A stretch of DNA of 64,000 bases from the NCBI GenBank assembly GCA_963747595.1, contig CAVVFO010000002.1:1736001-1800000 (forward strand), written 5' to 3'. Shown piece after piece: positions 44,682 through 52,386 of this stretch. The position numbers and the translations under genes were made by a program. How positions within the stretch are numbered: the first letter of the stretch is position 1; each line of letters opens with the position of its first letter. The notes beneath the pieces were generated by a model, which saw nothing but the letters and a program-made list of their open reading frames with translations, did not search any database and was not told the origin of the DNA. The stretch is from Oleiagrimonas sp963747595. GTDB lineage: Bacteria; Pseudomonadota; Gammaproteobacteria; Xanthomonadales; Rhodanobacteraceae.

Positions 44682-45632
44682 ATGACAGCTCCGCATTGCC
44701 AATCGCCCGCCGCGGCAGCCTGGGCGGCCCACAGCCCCGACAAAGCCGGATGCGTGCACGCAAACGGCCTGGAGCTGGCTTACGAGCAGTTCGGTCGTGA
44801 CAGCGCTCCTGCGCTTTTGCTGTTGATGGGCCTGGGCGGACAACTGGTCGCCTGGCCCGAGAGCTTCTGCCGCCGCCTGGCCGACGCGGGATTGCGCGTG
44901 ATCCGCGTGGACAACCGCGATGTGGGACTGTCGACCAAACTGCATGCGCTGCGCGATCACGATTCACCCCATGGAGCCTTCTTCAAGTCCTTGCTGCATC
45001 TGCAGATCCGGGCCCCCTATGGTCTGGAGGACATGGCGGACGACATCCTGGGGCTGATGGATGCGCTGGATATCCGAACAGCCCACGTGGTCGGCATTTC
45101 CATGGGCGGGATGATTGCGCAGCTGCTTACCGCGCGTTATCCGCAGCGCATACGAACGCTGACGTCGCTGAGCTCATCGTCGGGCGCGCGCCATCTGCCG
45201 AACGGGCGGTTTCCGGTACTGCTGCAGCTGGCGCGACCCATCGCCGGCCATGGCGTCGACGCGTTCGCCGCGCACATGCGCCGCACCATGCAGGCCATCA
45301 GCAGCCGGCGCTACGGCCGCACTCCCGAGGAGTGGGGGGCCGAGGCGCGGCGCACTTGGGCGCGCAATGCCGACCGCAGCGGCCAGCGCCGGCAGATGCT
45401 GGCCGTCATGGCCGCGCCCTCGCGTGTGCCGCTGCTGAAAACCATCCGCCAACCCGCGCTGGTGATCCACGGGGATGCCGATCCCCTCTTGCCGGTCGAA
45501 CACGGTCGCGACACGGCCCGTCACCTGCCCCGCGCGCACTATGTGGAAATCCCCCAGCTGGCACATGAACTGCCGCTGGAACTGATGCCGCGTTATGCGG
45601 AACTGATCCTGGATCTGATCCGCACTGCCTGA
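44682..45632 (+). CDS. Alpha/beta hydrolase
   Basis: Cytosolic hydrolase of 316 residues. The nucleophile elbow is GISMGGMIAQ (Ser in GxSxG), the oxyanion region LLLMGLGGQ, and the acid Asp probably in VIHGDADPLLPVEHG; the His is in QLAHELPLEL. VDNRDVGLSTK is typical of the esterase group related to aclacinomycin methylesterase. The substrate is unknown. It diverges from the outer-membrane protein gene. Confidence 0.82.
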   Translation: MTAPHCQSPAAAAWAAHSPDKAGCVHANGLELAYEQFGRDSAPALLLLMGLGGQLVAWPESFCRRLADAGLRVIRVDNRDVGLSTKLHALRDHDSPHGAFFKSLLHLQIRAPYGLEDMADDILGLMDALDIRTAHVVGISMGGMIAQLLTARYPQRIRTLTSLSSSSGARHLPNGRFPVLLQLARPIAGHGVDAFAAHMRRTMQAISSRRYGRTPEEWGAEARRTWARNADRSGQRRQMLAVMAAPSRVPLLKTIRQPALVIHGDADPLLPVEHGRDTARHLPRAHYVEIPQLAHELPLELMPRYAELILDLIRTA

Positions 45633-45716
45633 ACGGGCGTGCACGCGCGATGGCGCTGCGCTATGGTGCAGTGGCTCGGGGAAGAGCACACATCAAGCTA
45701 CGGAGGGCTTTCCCAT

Positions 45717-46631
45717 ATGGCGACGTCCATTGCATCCAGAGTCGTGCTGGCGGTGTTGCTGGCGGTGTTGCTGGCGCTGGCACTCGTGCCTGTCACCCAT
45801 GCCGCGGCAGCCACGCCGCCGCCGGTGGAACTGGTCAACGTCTATCACGGTCACGCGCATCTCGCCGACTTCTGGGTCAGCGAAAAGTACGACGGCGTGC
45901 GCGGGTACTGGAACGGGCACCAGTTGATCACGCGCGGTGGCCACGTGGTGCATGCCCCCGCGTGGTTCACTGCCCATTGGCCGCACACCGCGCTGGACGG
46001 GGAGCTGTGGGCCGGCTACGGCAAGTTCTCGCGCGCCTCGGCCATCATCCGCACGGCCGGTCCGCACGATCCGGCATGGCACCAGATCAGCTATCACGTG
46101 TTCGACCTGCCCGGTCATGGCGGCGATTTCGATGCTCGCGTGCCGGCGATCCGACGCACGGTCAAGGCCATCGGTGATCCGTGGGTGGTCGCCATTCGCC
46201 AGTTCAGGGTCGGCAATCGCAAGGCACTGCATGCCGCACTCGAGCGCGTGCTGGCCAGACACGGCGAAGGCCTGGTGCTGCATCGCGGTGCGGCGCCGTA
46301 TACCGCGGGGCGCAGCGGCGACCTGCTCAAGGTCAAGCCGTATGAAGATGCCGAGGCCCGCGTGATTGCCATCAAGCCGGGGCACGGACGGCTGAAGGGA
46401 AAGATGGGCTCCATCGAGGTGCGTACACCCAAAGGGCGCACGTTCGCCATCGGCAGCGGTTTCAGCGACGCCGAGCGGGCGGACCCGCCGCCGGTGGGCA
46501 CCTGGGTCACCTATCGCTTCAACGGCCGCACCGCCACCGGCCTGCCACGCTTCGCACGCTTCCTGCGGCGACGTCCCGGTGGGCCCCCGCCCGAGGTGCC
46601 GGTTGCCGCCCACCAGCCGACGCACAAATGA
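45717..46631 (+). CDS. Periplasmic ATP-dependent DNA ligase (LigE type)
   Basis: Minimal ATP-dependent DNA ligase of 304 residues with a leader peptide (residues 1-31), the hallmark of the LigE group. Motif I is EKYDGVR with the adenylated Lys57; later motifs include DGELWAG, EGLVLHRG and LLKVKPYEDAEARV. The OB-fold domain runs from about residue 205. CGGAGGG stands about 9 bases before the ATG at 45717. It would seal nicks outside the cytoplasm, perhaps in imported or extracellular DNA; that role is proposed for the family. The leader codons contain a tandem GCTGGCGGTGTT repeat. dinB follows across a palindromic element. Confidence 0.85.
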   Translation: MATSIASRVVLAVLLAVLLALALVPVTHAAAATPPPVELVNVYHGHAHLADFWVSEKYDGVRGYWNGHQLITRGGHVVHAPAWFTAHWPHTALDGELWAGYGKFSRASAIIRTAGPHDPAWHQISYHVFDLPGHGGDFDARVPAIRRTVKAIGDPWVVAIRQFRVGNRKALHAALERVLARHGEGLVLHRGAAPYTAGRSGDLLKVKPYEDAEARVIAIKPGHGRLKGKMGSIEVRTPKGRTFAIGSGFSDAERADPPPVGTWVTYRFNGRTATGLPRFARFLRRRPGGPPPEVPVAAHQPTHK

Positions 46632-46699
46632 AACCGCATTTGCGGGGCGGATCCATCCCGCAAGGGGATTTCTGCCCGAAGGAAATTCCCGTGGGACTT

Positions 46700-46800
46700 C
46701 GGTCAGGAACACCGTCACGGATCCATCTGGTTGCGGAGAAACAGGAATGTCCCCTGCAAGCAGGCGGCTCCGTCACTTGCGGTCCTTGAGCCACCCTACG
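46700..46800. repeat. Intergenic palindromic element, copy B
   Basis: Left arm about 46700-46736 (core CACCGTCACGGATCCATCTG), right arm about 46754-46800 (core GCAAGCAGGCGGCTCCGTCA), loop 46737-46753. Both arms and the loop (GGAGAAACAGGAATGTCCC) match copy A at 4866-4976, which reads GGGAAAATAGGGGTGTTGCC in the loop. It lies between ligE-type and dinB genes. Confidence 0.8.
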
Positions 46801-46873
46801 CAAAAGCACGCCTTTGTGGAGAGATCGTCCGGGCGCTTTAGAATGCTGGCACCGTTTGCCACAACCTCCCGCC

Positions 46874-47980
46874 GTGCCCGAACCATTGCGAAAGATCGTG
46901 CATATCGACATGGACGCGTTCTATGCGTCCGTGGAGCAGCGCGATGATCCGGCGCTGCGCGGCAAGCCGGTGGTGGTGGCGTGGCGCGGCGCGCGCTCGG
47001 TGGTCTGCGCGGCCAGCTACGAGGCGCGGCCATTCGGCATCCACTCGGCGATGCCGGCGGTGCGTGCGGAGCGACTGTGCCCGCAGGCCATCTTCGTGGC
47101 GCCCGATTTCACACGCTACAAGGCGGTCTCGCGGCAGATCCGCTCCATCTTTGCGCGCCACACCGAGCTGATCGAGCCGTTGTCGCTGGACGAAGCCTAT
47201 CTGGATGTCAGCGTCACCCGCACCGGGCTGCCCTCGGCCACGGCCACCGCCGAGGCCATCCGCGCCTCCATCTTCGACGAGACCGGCCTGACCGCGTCGG
47301 CCGGCGTGGCCCCCAACAAGTATCTGGCCAAGATCGCCTCGGACTGGCGCAAGCCCAACGGCATCTTCGTGATCCGCCCGCAGCAGATCGAGGGATTCCT
47401 GACGCCGTTGAACGTCGGTCTGCTGCCCGGCGTGGGCCAGGTCATGCAGCGCCGTCTGGCGGACATGGACATCGTCACGGTGGGCGCATTGCGACGGGTG
47501 CCGCAGGCCGAGATGGAGCAGCGCTTCGGCCGCTGGGGCCTGCGTCTGTACCAGCTGGCGCGCGGCATCGACGACACTCCGGTACGGACCGAGCGCCCCA
47601 ATCTGCAGGTCTCCTCCGAAGACACCTTCGCGCACGACCTGCTGCTGGACGAGCTGGAGCCGCACATCCGCCGCCTGGCCGAGACCACATGGCAACGCTA
47701 CAGCCGCGATCCGCACCGCGTGGCGCGTACCGTGGTACTCAAGCTCAAGACCGCCGACTTCCGTAACCTGACCCGCAGCCTGACGCTGCCCAATCCACCG
47801 GACTCGGCCCGCGCCCTGGCGGATATCGCCTGCGCGCTGCGCGACCGCGTGAGGCGGCCGGCCGAGGCGCGTTATCGGCTGGTCGGCGTGGGTCTGGCCG
47901 GCATGGTGGATCGCGATGGGTACGCAACGCAGCACGACCTGTTCGATACGCAGGACCCCGCGCAACTTGGCCCCAGTTAA
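46874..47980 (+). CDS. dinB: DNA polymerase IV (Y family)
   Basis: Error-prone translesion polymerase of 368 residues. Catalytic acids are in HIDMDAFYASVEQRD and SLDEAYLDV; the steric region is YEARPFGIHSAMP. The helix-hairpin-helix GLLPGVGQVMQRRL and the little-finger domain follow. It ends in QHDLFDTQD; the QxxLF-like LFD may be a beta-clamp contact. I use GTG at 46874 because family proteins begin just before the DMDAFYA block. TAGAAT at about 46838 is a possible -10 box. No LexA box was recognised upstream. Confidence 0.93.
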   Translation: MPEPLRKIVHIDMDAFYASVEQRDDPALRGKPVVVAWRGARSVVCAASYEARPFGIHSAMPAVRAERLCPQAIFVAPDFTRYKAVSRQIRSIFARHTELIEPLSLDEAYLDVSVTRTGLPSATATAEAIRASIFDETGLTASAGVAPNKYLAKIASDWRKPNGIFVIRPQQIEGFLTPLNVGLLPGVGQVMQRRLADMDIVTVGALRRVPQAEMEQRFGRWGLRLYQLARGIDDTPVRTERPNLQVSSEDTFAHDLLLDELEPHIRRLAETTWQRYSRDPHRVARTVVLKLKTADFRNLTRSLTLPNPPDSARALADIACALRDRVRRPAEARYRLVGVGLAGMVDRDGYATQHDLFDTQDPAQLGPS

Positions 47981-48064
47981 TCCGCGCCCCCGTATCCTGA
48001 ACAAGATAAGTCGGTGCGTACGACACGCGCATCCGCACTCATGCATGCGAAGGAGGCTGTCATC

Positions 48065-50005
48065 ATGGCCATGAACGTGACGCAGAAACTCATCAGCTCC
48101 CACCTCGAAGACGGCACGATGACGCCGGGCGAGGAAATCGCCGTGAAGATCGACCAGACGCTGACGCAGGATGCCACCGGCACCCTGGTCATGCTGGAGC
48201 TGGAAGCCATGCAGCTGGACCGCATCAAGACCGAACTCTCGGCGCAGTACGTGGACCACAACCTGATCCAGGAAGACTTCAAGAATCCGGACGACCACCT
48301 GTTCCTGCAGAGCGCCTGCCAGCGTTTCGGTGCCTGGTTCTCGCGCCCCGGCAACGGCATCTCGCACGCCGTGCACATGCAGCATTTCGGCAAACCGGGC
48401 CGTACCCTGCTGGGCTCGGACAGCCACACGCCAGCCGGCGGCTCCATGGGCATGCTGGCCATCGGCGCCGGCGGCCTGGAAGTGGCGCTGGCCATGGCCG
48501 GCGAGCCGCTGTACACCAAGATGCCGGAAATCTGGGGTGTGAAACTCACGGGTCGGCTGCCGGACTGGGTCTCGGCCAAGGACGTGATTCTGGAAATGCT
48601 GCGCCGGCACGATGTCGACGGCGGCGTGGGGCGCATCATCGAATACTACGGCCCCGGCCTGAAACACCTCTCGGCCATGGACCGTCACGTCATCGCCAAC
48701 ATGGGCGCGGAACTGGGTGCCACCACCACCGTGTTTCCCTCCGACGAGGAGACGCAGCGCTTCCTGGTGGCTCACGGCCGCGGCAAGGACTGGCAGGAAC
48801 TGCTGGCCGATGAAGGCTGCGACTACGACGTGCACGAAGCCATCGACCTGTCCGCGCTGGAACCGCTGATTGCCCGGCCAAGCAGCCCCGGCAACGTGGT
48901 CCCGGTAAGCGAGATTGCCGGTCAACCGCTCTACCAGGCCTACATCGGCTCCTCGGCCAACCCCGGCTACCGCGATTTCGCCATGTCCGCGGCCATGGTC
49001 AAGGGCCGTCAGGTCGACGCGCAGGTTTCGTTCGACATCAATCCCAGCTCCCGCGGCATCCTTGCCACGCTGACCCGCGAGGGCGACCTGATCCATCTCA
49101 TCGAGAGCGGCGCGCGCATCCACCAGGCCGGCTGCAACGGCTGCATCGGCATGGGCCAGGCCCCCGCCAGCGGCCGCAACAGCCTGCGTACCACGCCACG
49201 CAACTTCCCCGGCCGCTCCGGCACGCGGGAGGACTGCGTGTTCCTGTGCAGCCCGGAAACCGCCACCGCCTCCGCGCTCCGGGGCATGATCACCGACCCG
49301 CGCACGCTGGAGATGCCCTATCCGAAAATCACCGACTGCGACGATCCCGTCATCGACACGCGCAATCTGGCCGCACCGCTGCCGTTGGCCGAGGCACGCA
49401 ACATCAAACTGGTCAAGGGCCCCAACATCGCCTCTCTACCCGAGTTCGAGGCGCTGCCGGACACGCTGCAGCTGCCCGTCGCCCTGAAGGTGGGCGACGA
49501 TATCTCCACCGATGCCATCATGCCGGCCGGCACCCGCGTGCTGCCGTTCCGCAGCAATATCCCCAGGATTGCCGACTTCGTCTACGAACAGCTGGACGAG
49601 GGCTACGTCGGCCGCGCCAGGAAGGCAGGCGACCATGTCATCATCGGCGGTGAAAACTACGGCCAGGGCTCATCCCGCGAGCACGCCGCGCTGGCGCCGC
49701 GCTTCCTCGGCCTGCGTGCCGTCATCGCCAAGAGCTACGCCCGTATCCACTGGCAGAACCTGGTCAACTTCGGCGTGCTGCCGCTGGAATTTGCCGACGC
49801 ATCCGACTACGACGCCCTCGAGCAGGGCGACGTCATCACGCTGGACGGCCTGCACGAGGCCATCCGCAGCAGCAGCCAACTCAAGGCCGGCATCAAGGGC
49901 AAGAGCAAGACCCTGACGCTGAAGCACCACCTGTCGCCACGCCAGGTCGATGTGCTTCTGCGCGGTGGTTTGATCAACTGGATGCGCGAACGCCACGTGG
50001 CGTGA
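48065..50005 (+). CDS. Aconitase-like protein (large plus small domain fusion), Fe-S ligand altered
   Basis: Protein of 646 residues resembling the group of short aconitate hydratases (Aquifex-type, TIGR01342). Blocks: LLGSDSHTPAGGSMGM, GCNGCIGMGQAP with Cys357 and Cys360, and the swivelling domain with GENYGQGSSREHAAL. In aconitases the third [4Fe-4S] ligand is Cys in GSCTN; here the segment is GSSANPGYRDF, with Ser297 at that site. Whether a cluster forms is unclear. Expected reaction: citrate/isocitrate or a related hydroxyacid isomerisation. GGAGG lies 8 bases before the ATG at 48065. Confidence 0.85.
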   Translation: MAMNVTQKLISSHLEDGTMTPGEEIAVKIDQTLTQDATGTLVMLELEAMQLDRIKTELSAQYVDHNLIQEDFKNPDDHLFLQSACQRFGAWFSRPGNGISHAVHMQHFGKPGRTLLGSDSHTPAGGSMGMLAIGAGGLEVALAMAGEPLYTKMPEIWGVKLTGRLPDWVSAKDVILEMLRRHDVDGGVGRIIEYYGPGLKHLSAMDRHVIANMGAELGATTTVFPSDEETQRFLVAHGRGKDWQELLADEGCDYDVHEAIDLSALEPLIARPSSPGNVVPVSEIAGQPLYQAYIGSSANPGYRDFAMSAAMVKGRQVDAQVSFDINPSSRGILATLTREGDLIHLIESGARIHQAGCNGCIGMGQAPASGRNSLRTTPRNFPGRSGTREDCVFLCSPETATASALRGMITDPRTLEMPYPKITDCDDPVIDTRNLAAPLPLAEARNIKLVKGPNIASLPEFEALPDTLQLPVALKVGDDISTDAIMPAGTRVLPFRSNIPRIADFVYEQLDEGYVGRARKAGDHVIIGGENYGQGSSREHAALAPRFLGLRAVIAKSYARIHWQNLVNFGVLPLEFADASDYDALEQGDVITLDGLHEAIRSSSQLKAGIKGKSKTLTLKHHLSPRQVDVLLRGGLINWMRERHVA

Positions 50006-50160
50006 GGTCGAAAAACCTGCCATCGGTTCCTTGAGGGGGCACGCCTCACCCGGTGCGGGCCGGAGTTCGGCCTGTTCTGGCCGTGGCCCTGCTCCCCCTC
50101 GAGCAGCAAGCAGGTGCAGACGTGCACTTCTTCGGCGAAAAGTGCCTCCCAGCTATTGAA

Positions 50161-50172
50161 GTAAACGTTTAC
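50161..50172. promoter_or_regulatory. LacI-type operator upstream of the GH39 gene
   Basis: Perfect 12-bp palindrome GTAAACGTTTAC, 78 bases before the GH39 start, with the central CG of LacI/GalR sites. The half-site differs from the TATCGAT operators of the 26-43 kb locus, so another regulator, not in this window, probably binds here. Confidence 0.7.
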
Positions 50173-50250
50173 AGGGGCGATGATCCCATTGCTCTCGCTG
50201 CGGCCCACACCCGCGCCGACCGACTCCCGAGCCACAAGGAAACGCCCCCC

Positions 50251-51846
50251 ATGATCCACGCACACGTGTTCCGGCACGCCAGCCTGTCAACCTGCGCCTT
50301 GGCGTTGCTGGCCTTCGGCAGCGCCTGCGGCGCGCGGCCTCCTGCACGCGCGAACACCGACGCCGTGCAGATTCATGTGGACGCGAAGGCCGAAGGAACT
50401 GCGTTTCCGCATTTCTGGGAAAAGATGTTCGGCTCCGGTCGCGCCGTGCTGGAACTACGCGCCGACTACCGCAAGGATCTGAGCGCGGTCGAGGATGCCA
50501 CCGGTTTCACCTACATCCGACCCCACGGCATCTTCGACCGCGATATCGGCATGTTCCAGCTGAACAAGCAGGGCAAGCCGGTCTACAACTTCTCCTATGT
50601 CGACCGGATCTACGACAACCTGCTGGCCCACGGCGTGAAGCCCTTCGTGGAACTGAGCTTCATGCCGCCGGATCTGGCCTCCGATCCCAAGGCGCTGCAG
50701 GCATTCTCCTATCATCCGAACGTCTCGCCGCCGAAGAGCTACACGCTCTGGGACGGCATGATCAGGACGTTCGCGCGGCACCTCATCAAGCGCTACGGCA
50801 TCAAGGAAGTCTCCAGCTGGTATTTCGAGGTCTGGAACGAGCCCAACATCGGCTTCTGGGCCGGCAAGCCCAAGCAGTCCACGTATTTCAAGCTGTATGA
50901 CCACACCGCGCGGGCGCTGAAATCGGTGAGCCCGAAGCTGCGCGTGGGCGGCCCGGCCACGGCGCAGGCGGCATGGATTCCCGCCTTCCTGAAGCACGCC
51001 AAGGCGGAGCACGTGCCGGTCGACTTCGTCACCACGCATGTGTACGGCGACGATACTGCCAGCAACGTGTTCCATACCAAGGAGGACATCCCGCGCAAGG
51101 ACATGGTGTGCCGCGCCGTGGGCAAGGTGCACAAGGAGATCGCGGCCTCGGCGTTTCCGCACATGCCGCTGATCATGAGCGAATACAACGCCTCGTATGC
51201 CAACCTGCCCAACGTCACCGATTCGGTCTACATGGGCCCGTGGCTGGCCAATACCATCCGCGAGTGCGCCGGCAAGGTGCAGATCATGAGCTACTGGTCA
51301 TTCTCCGATGTCTTCGAGGAGCAGGGCGTGGTCAAGACACCGTTCTACGGCGGCTTCGGCCTGATCGCGGAAGACCGTATCGACAAGCCCGCCTTCAACG
51401 CGTTCGTCATGCTGCACAAGCTGGGCGATACGCGCCTGCCGCTCCACAGCGACTCCGGTCTGGCCACGCGGCGCACGGATGGCTCGGTGGTACTGGCGCT
51501 GTGGAACTACGCGCCGCCGGTGGGCAAGAGCCCCAATGCACCGCCGATGAGCCTGAGTGCGCAGTACAACCGTGGCAAACCGCAGGGAGCGGTGAAGCAT
51601 TTCAGCGTGGATGTTTCCCATCTCGGTGGCGTGCAGAAAGCCACCGTGTGGCGCCTGGACCGCAATCACGGCAACGTCATCAAGACCTTCGATGCCATGG
51701 GCCGCCCTGCCGATCCCAGCCGTGATCAGATCCGGAGATTGCGCGCGGCCGGCAAGATGGCGCCACCGGACCAGGTGGCCGTGCACAACGGCACGTTCAG
51801 CATCGACATTCCGCCGCAAGGACTGGTGGTGGTGCAACTGCACTGA
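50251..51846 (+). CDS. Exported GH39 glycosidase (beta-xylosidase-like)
   Basis: Protein of 531 residues. An N-terminal export signal (STCALALLAFGSACGARPPA) may be a lipoprotein type, since a Cys follows small residues. GH39 barrel: acid/base Glu197 in YFEVWNEPNIGFW and nucleophile Glu311 in IMSEYNASY. C-terminal beta domain from about 400 (VVLALWNYAPP). GH39 enzymes cleave beta-xylosides or related glycosides with retention. Single gene behind its own operator. The ATG at 51251-type alternatives are absent; ATG 50251 follows AAGGAAA. The 265 bases after the stop hold nothing recognisable. Confidence 0.85.
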   Translation: MIHAHVFRHASLSTCALALLAFGSACGARPPARANTDAVQIHVDAKAEGTAFPHFWEKMFGSGRAVLELRADYRKDLSAVEDATGFTYIRPHGIFDRDIGMFQLNKQGKPVYNFSYVDRIYDNLLAHGVKPFVELSFMPPDLASDPKALQAFSYHPNVSPPKSYTLWDGMIRTFARHLIKRYGIKEVSSWYFEVWNEPNIGFWAGKPKQSTYFKLYDHTARALKSVSPKLRVGGPATAQAAWIPAFLKHAKAEHVPVDFVTTHVYGDDTASNVFHTKEDIPRKDMVCRAVGKVHKEIAASAFPHMPLIMSEYNASYANLPNVTDSVYMGPWLANTIRECAGKVQIMSYWSFSDVFEEQGVVKTPFYGGFGLIAEDRIDKPAFNAFVMLHKLGDTRLPLHSDSGLATRRTDGSVVLALWNYAPPVGKSPNAPPMSLSAQYNRGKPQGAVKHFSVDVSHLGGVQKATVWRLDRNHGNVIKTFDAMGRPADPSRDQIRRLRAAGKMAPPDQVAVHNGTFSIDIPPQGLVVVQLH

Positions 51847-52111
51847 GCAAAGACGCTTCACGTCGCTCGCCGGGGTCCGTACCCGGATCGCGCCGGTCCG
51901 TGCCCTCCGCGAGGATGGTCAGGGCCGGCCACCCGGCCGCGACGCTTCGAGCCATCGGTACGCGAGCATCCGCAGACACAGCATGCTGATCAGCAACATC
52001 CATCTGCACCGCGGCCTCATCCCCGGCGGCCGCACCATGCAGCGGCCTCGACCGCTCGCCCCCCACGCGCCGCGGGTCCGAGGCATGATCGATCCGGCAT
52101 GGTGTAGCTCG

Positions 52112-52312
52112 TCAACAGCATTCGCCCTGCTGCATGGGCGGGCATCTGACGCTGCCATAGGAGCAGAATACGCAACAGTCGCCCGGCTGCGGCTTGAGCA
52201 ATGTGCCGCAGCCCGCACAACGGTGGAAAAACACGCAGGCGTCGGTGGGCATGGTCTCGCGACTCGCATGTCCACAGTGGGGGCAGGTCAGCACGGATGT
52301 GTATTCGGTCAT
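52112..52312 (-). CDS. GDCCVxC-domain mini-protein
   Basis: Protein of 66 residues with nine cysteines. An N-terminal CPHCGH and central CAGCG form a zinc-ribbon-like pair. The family signature GDCCVFCSYGSVRCPP follows. In some family members the second Cys of GDCC is selenocysteine, which suggests a redox role; here it is encoded as Cys. AAGGCGGA stands 7 bases before the ATG at 52312. It lies directly upstream of nothing on its own strand and is easily missed by size cut-offs. Function unknown. Confidence 0.8.
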   Translation of the reverse strand: MTEYTSVLTCPHCGHASRETMPTDACVFFHRCAGCGTLLKPQPGDCCVFCSYGSVRCPPMQQGECC

Positions 52313-52386
52313 CTGTTCCGCCTTTGAAATCGCCAGGTCACGCTCTCCTGCAGGATCTGCGGGAACGACGGGCGCAACACCGCCGC

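Noticed and set aside
46838..49123. 761-codon minus-strand frame
   Set aside because: Antisense to dinB and the aconitase-like gene, both of which have full family motifs.
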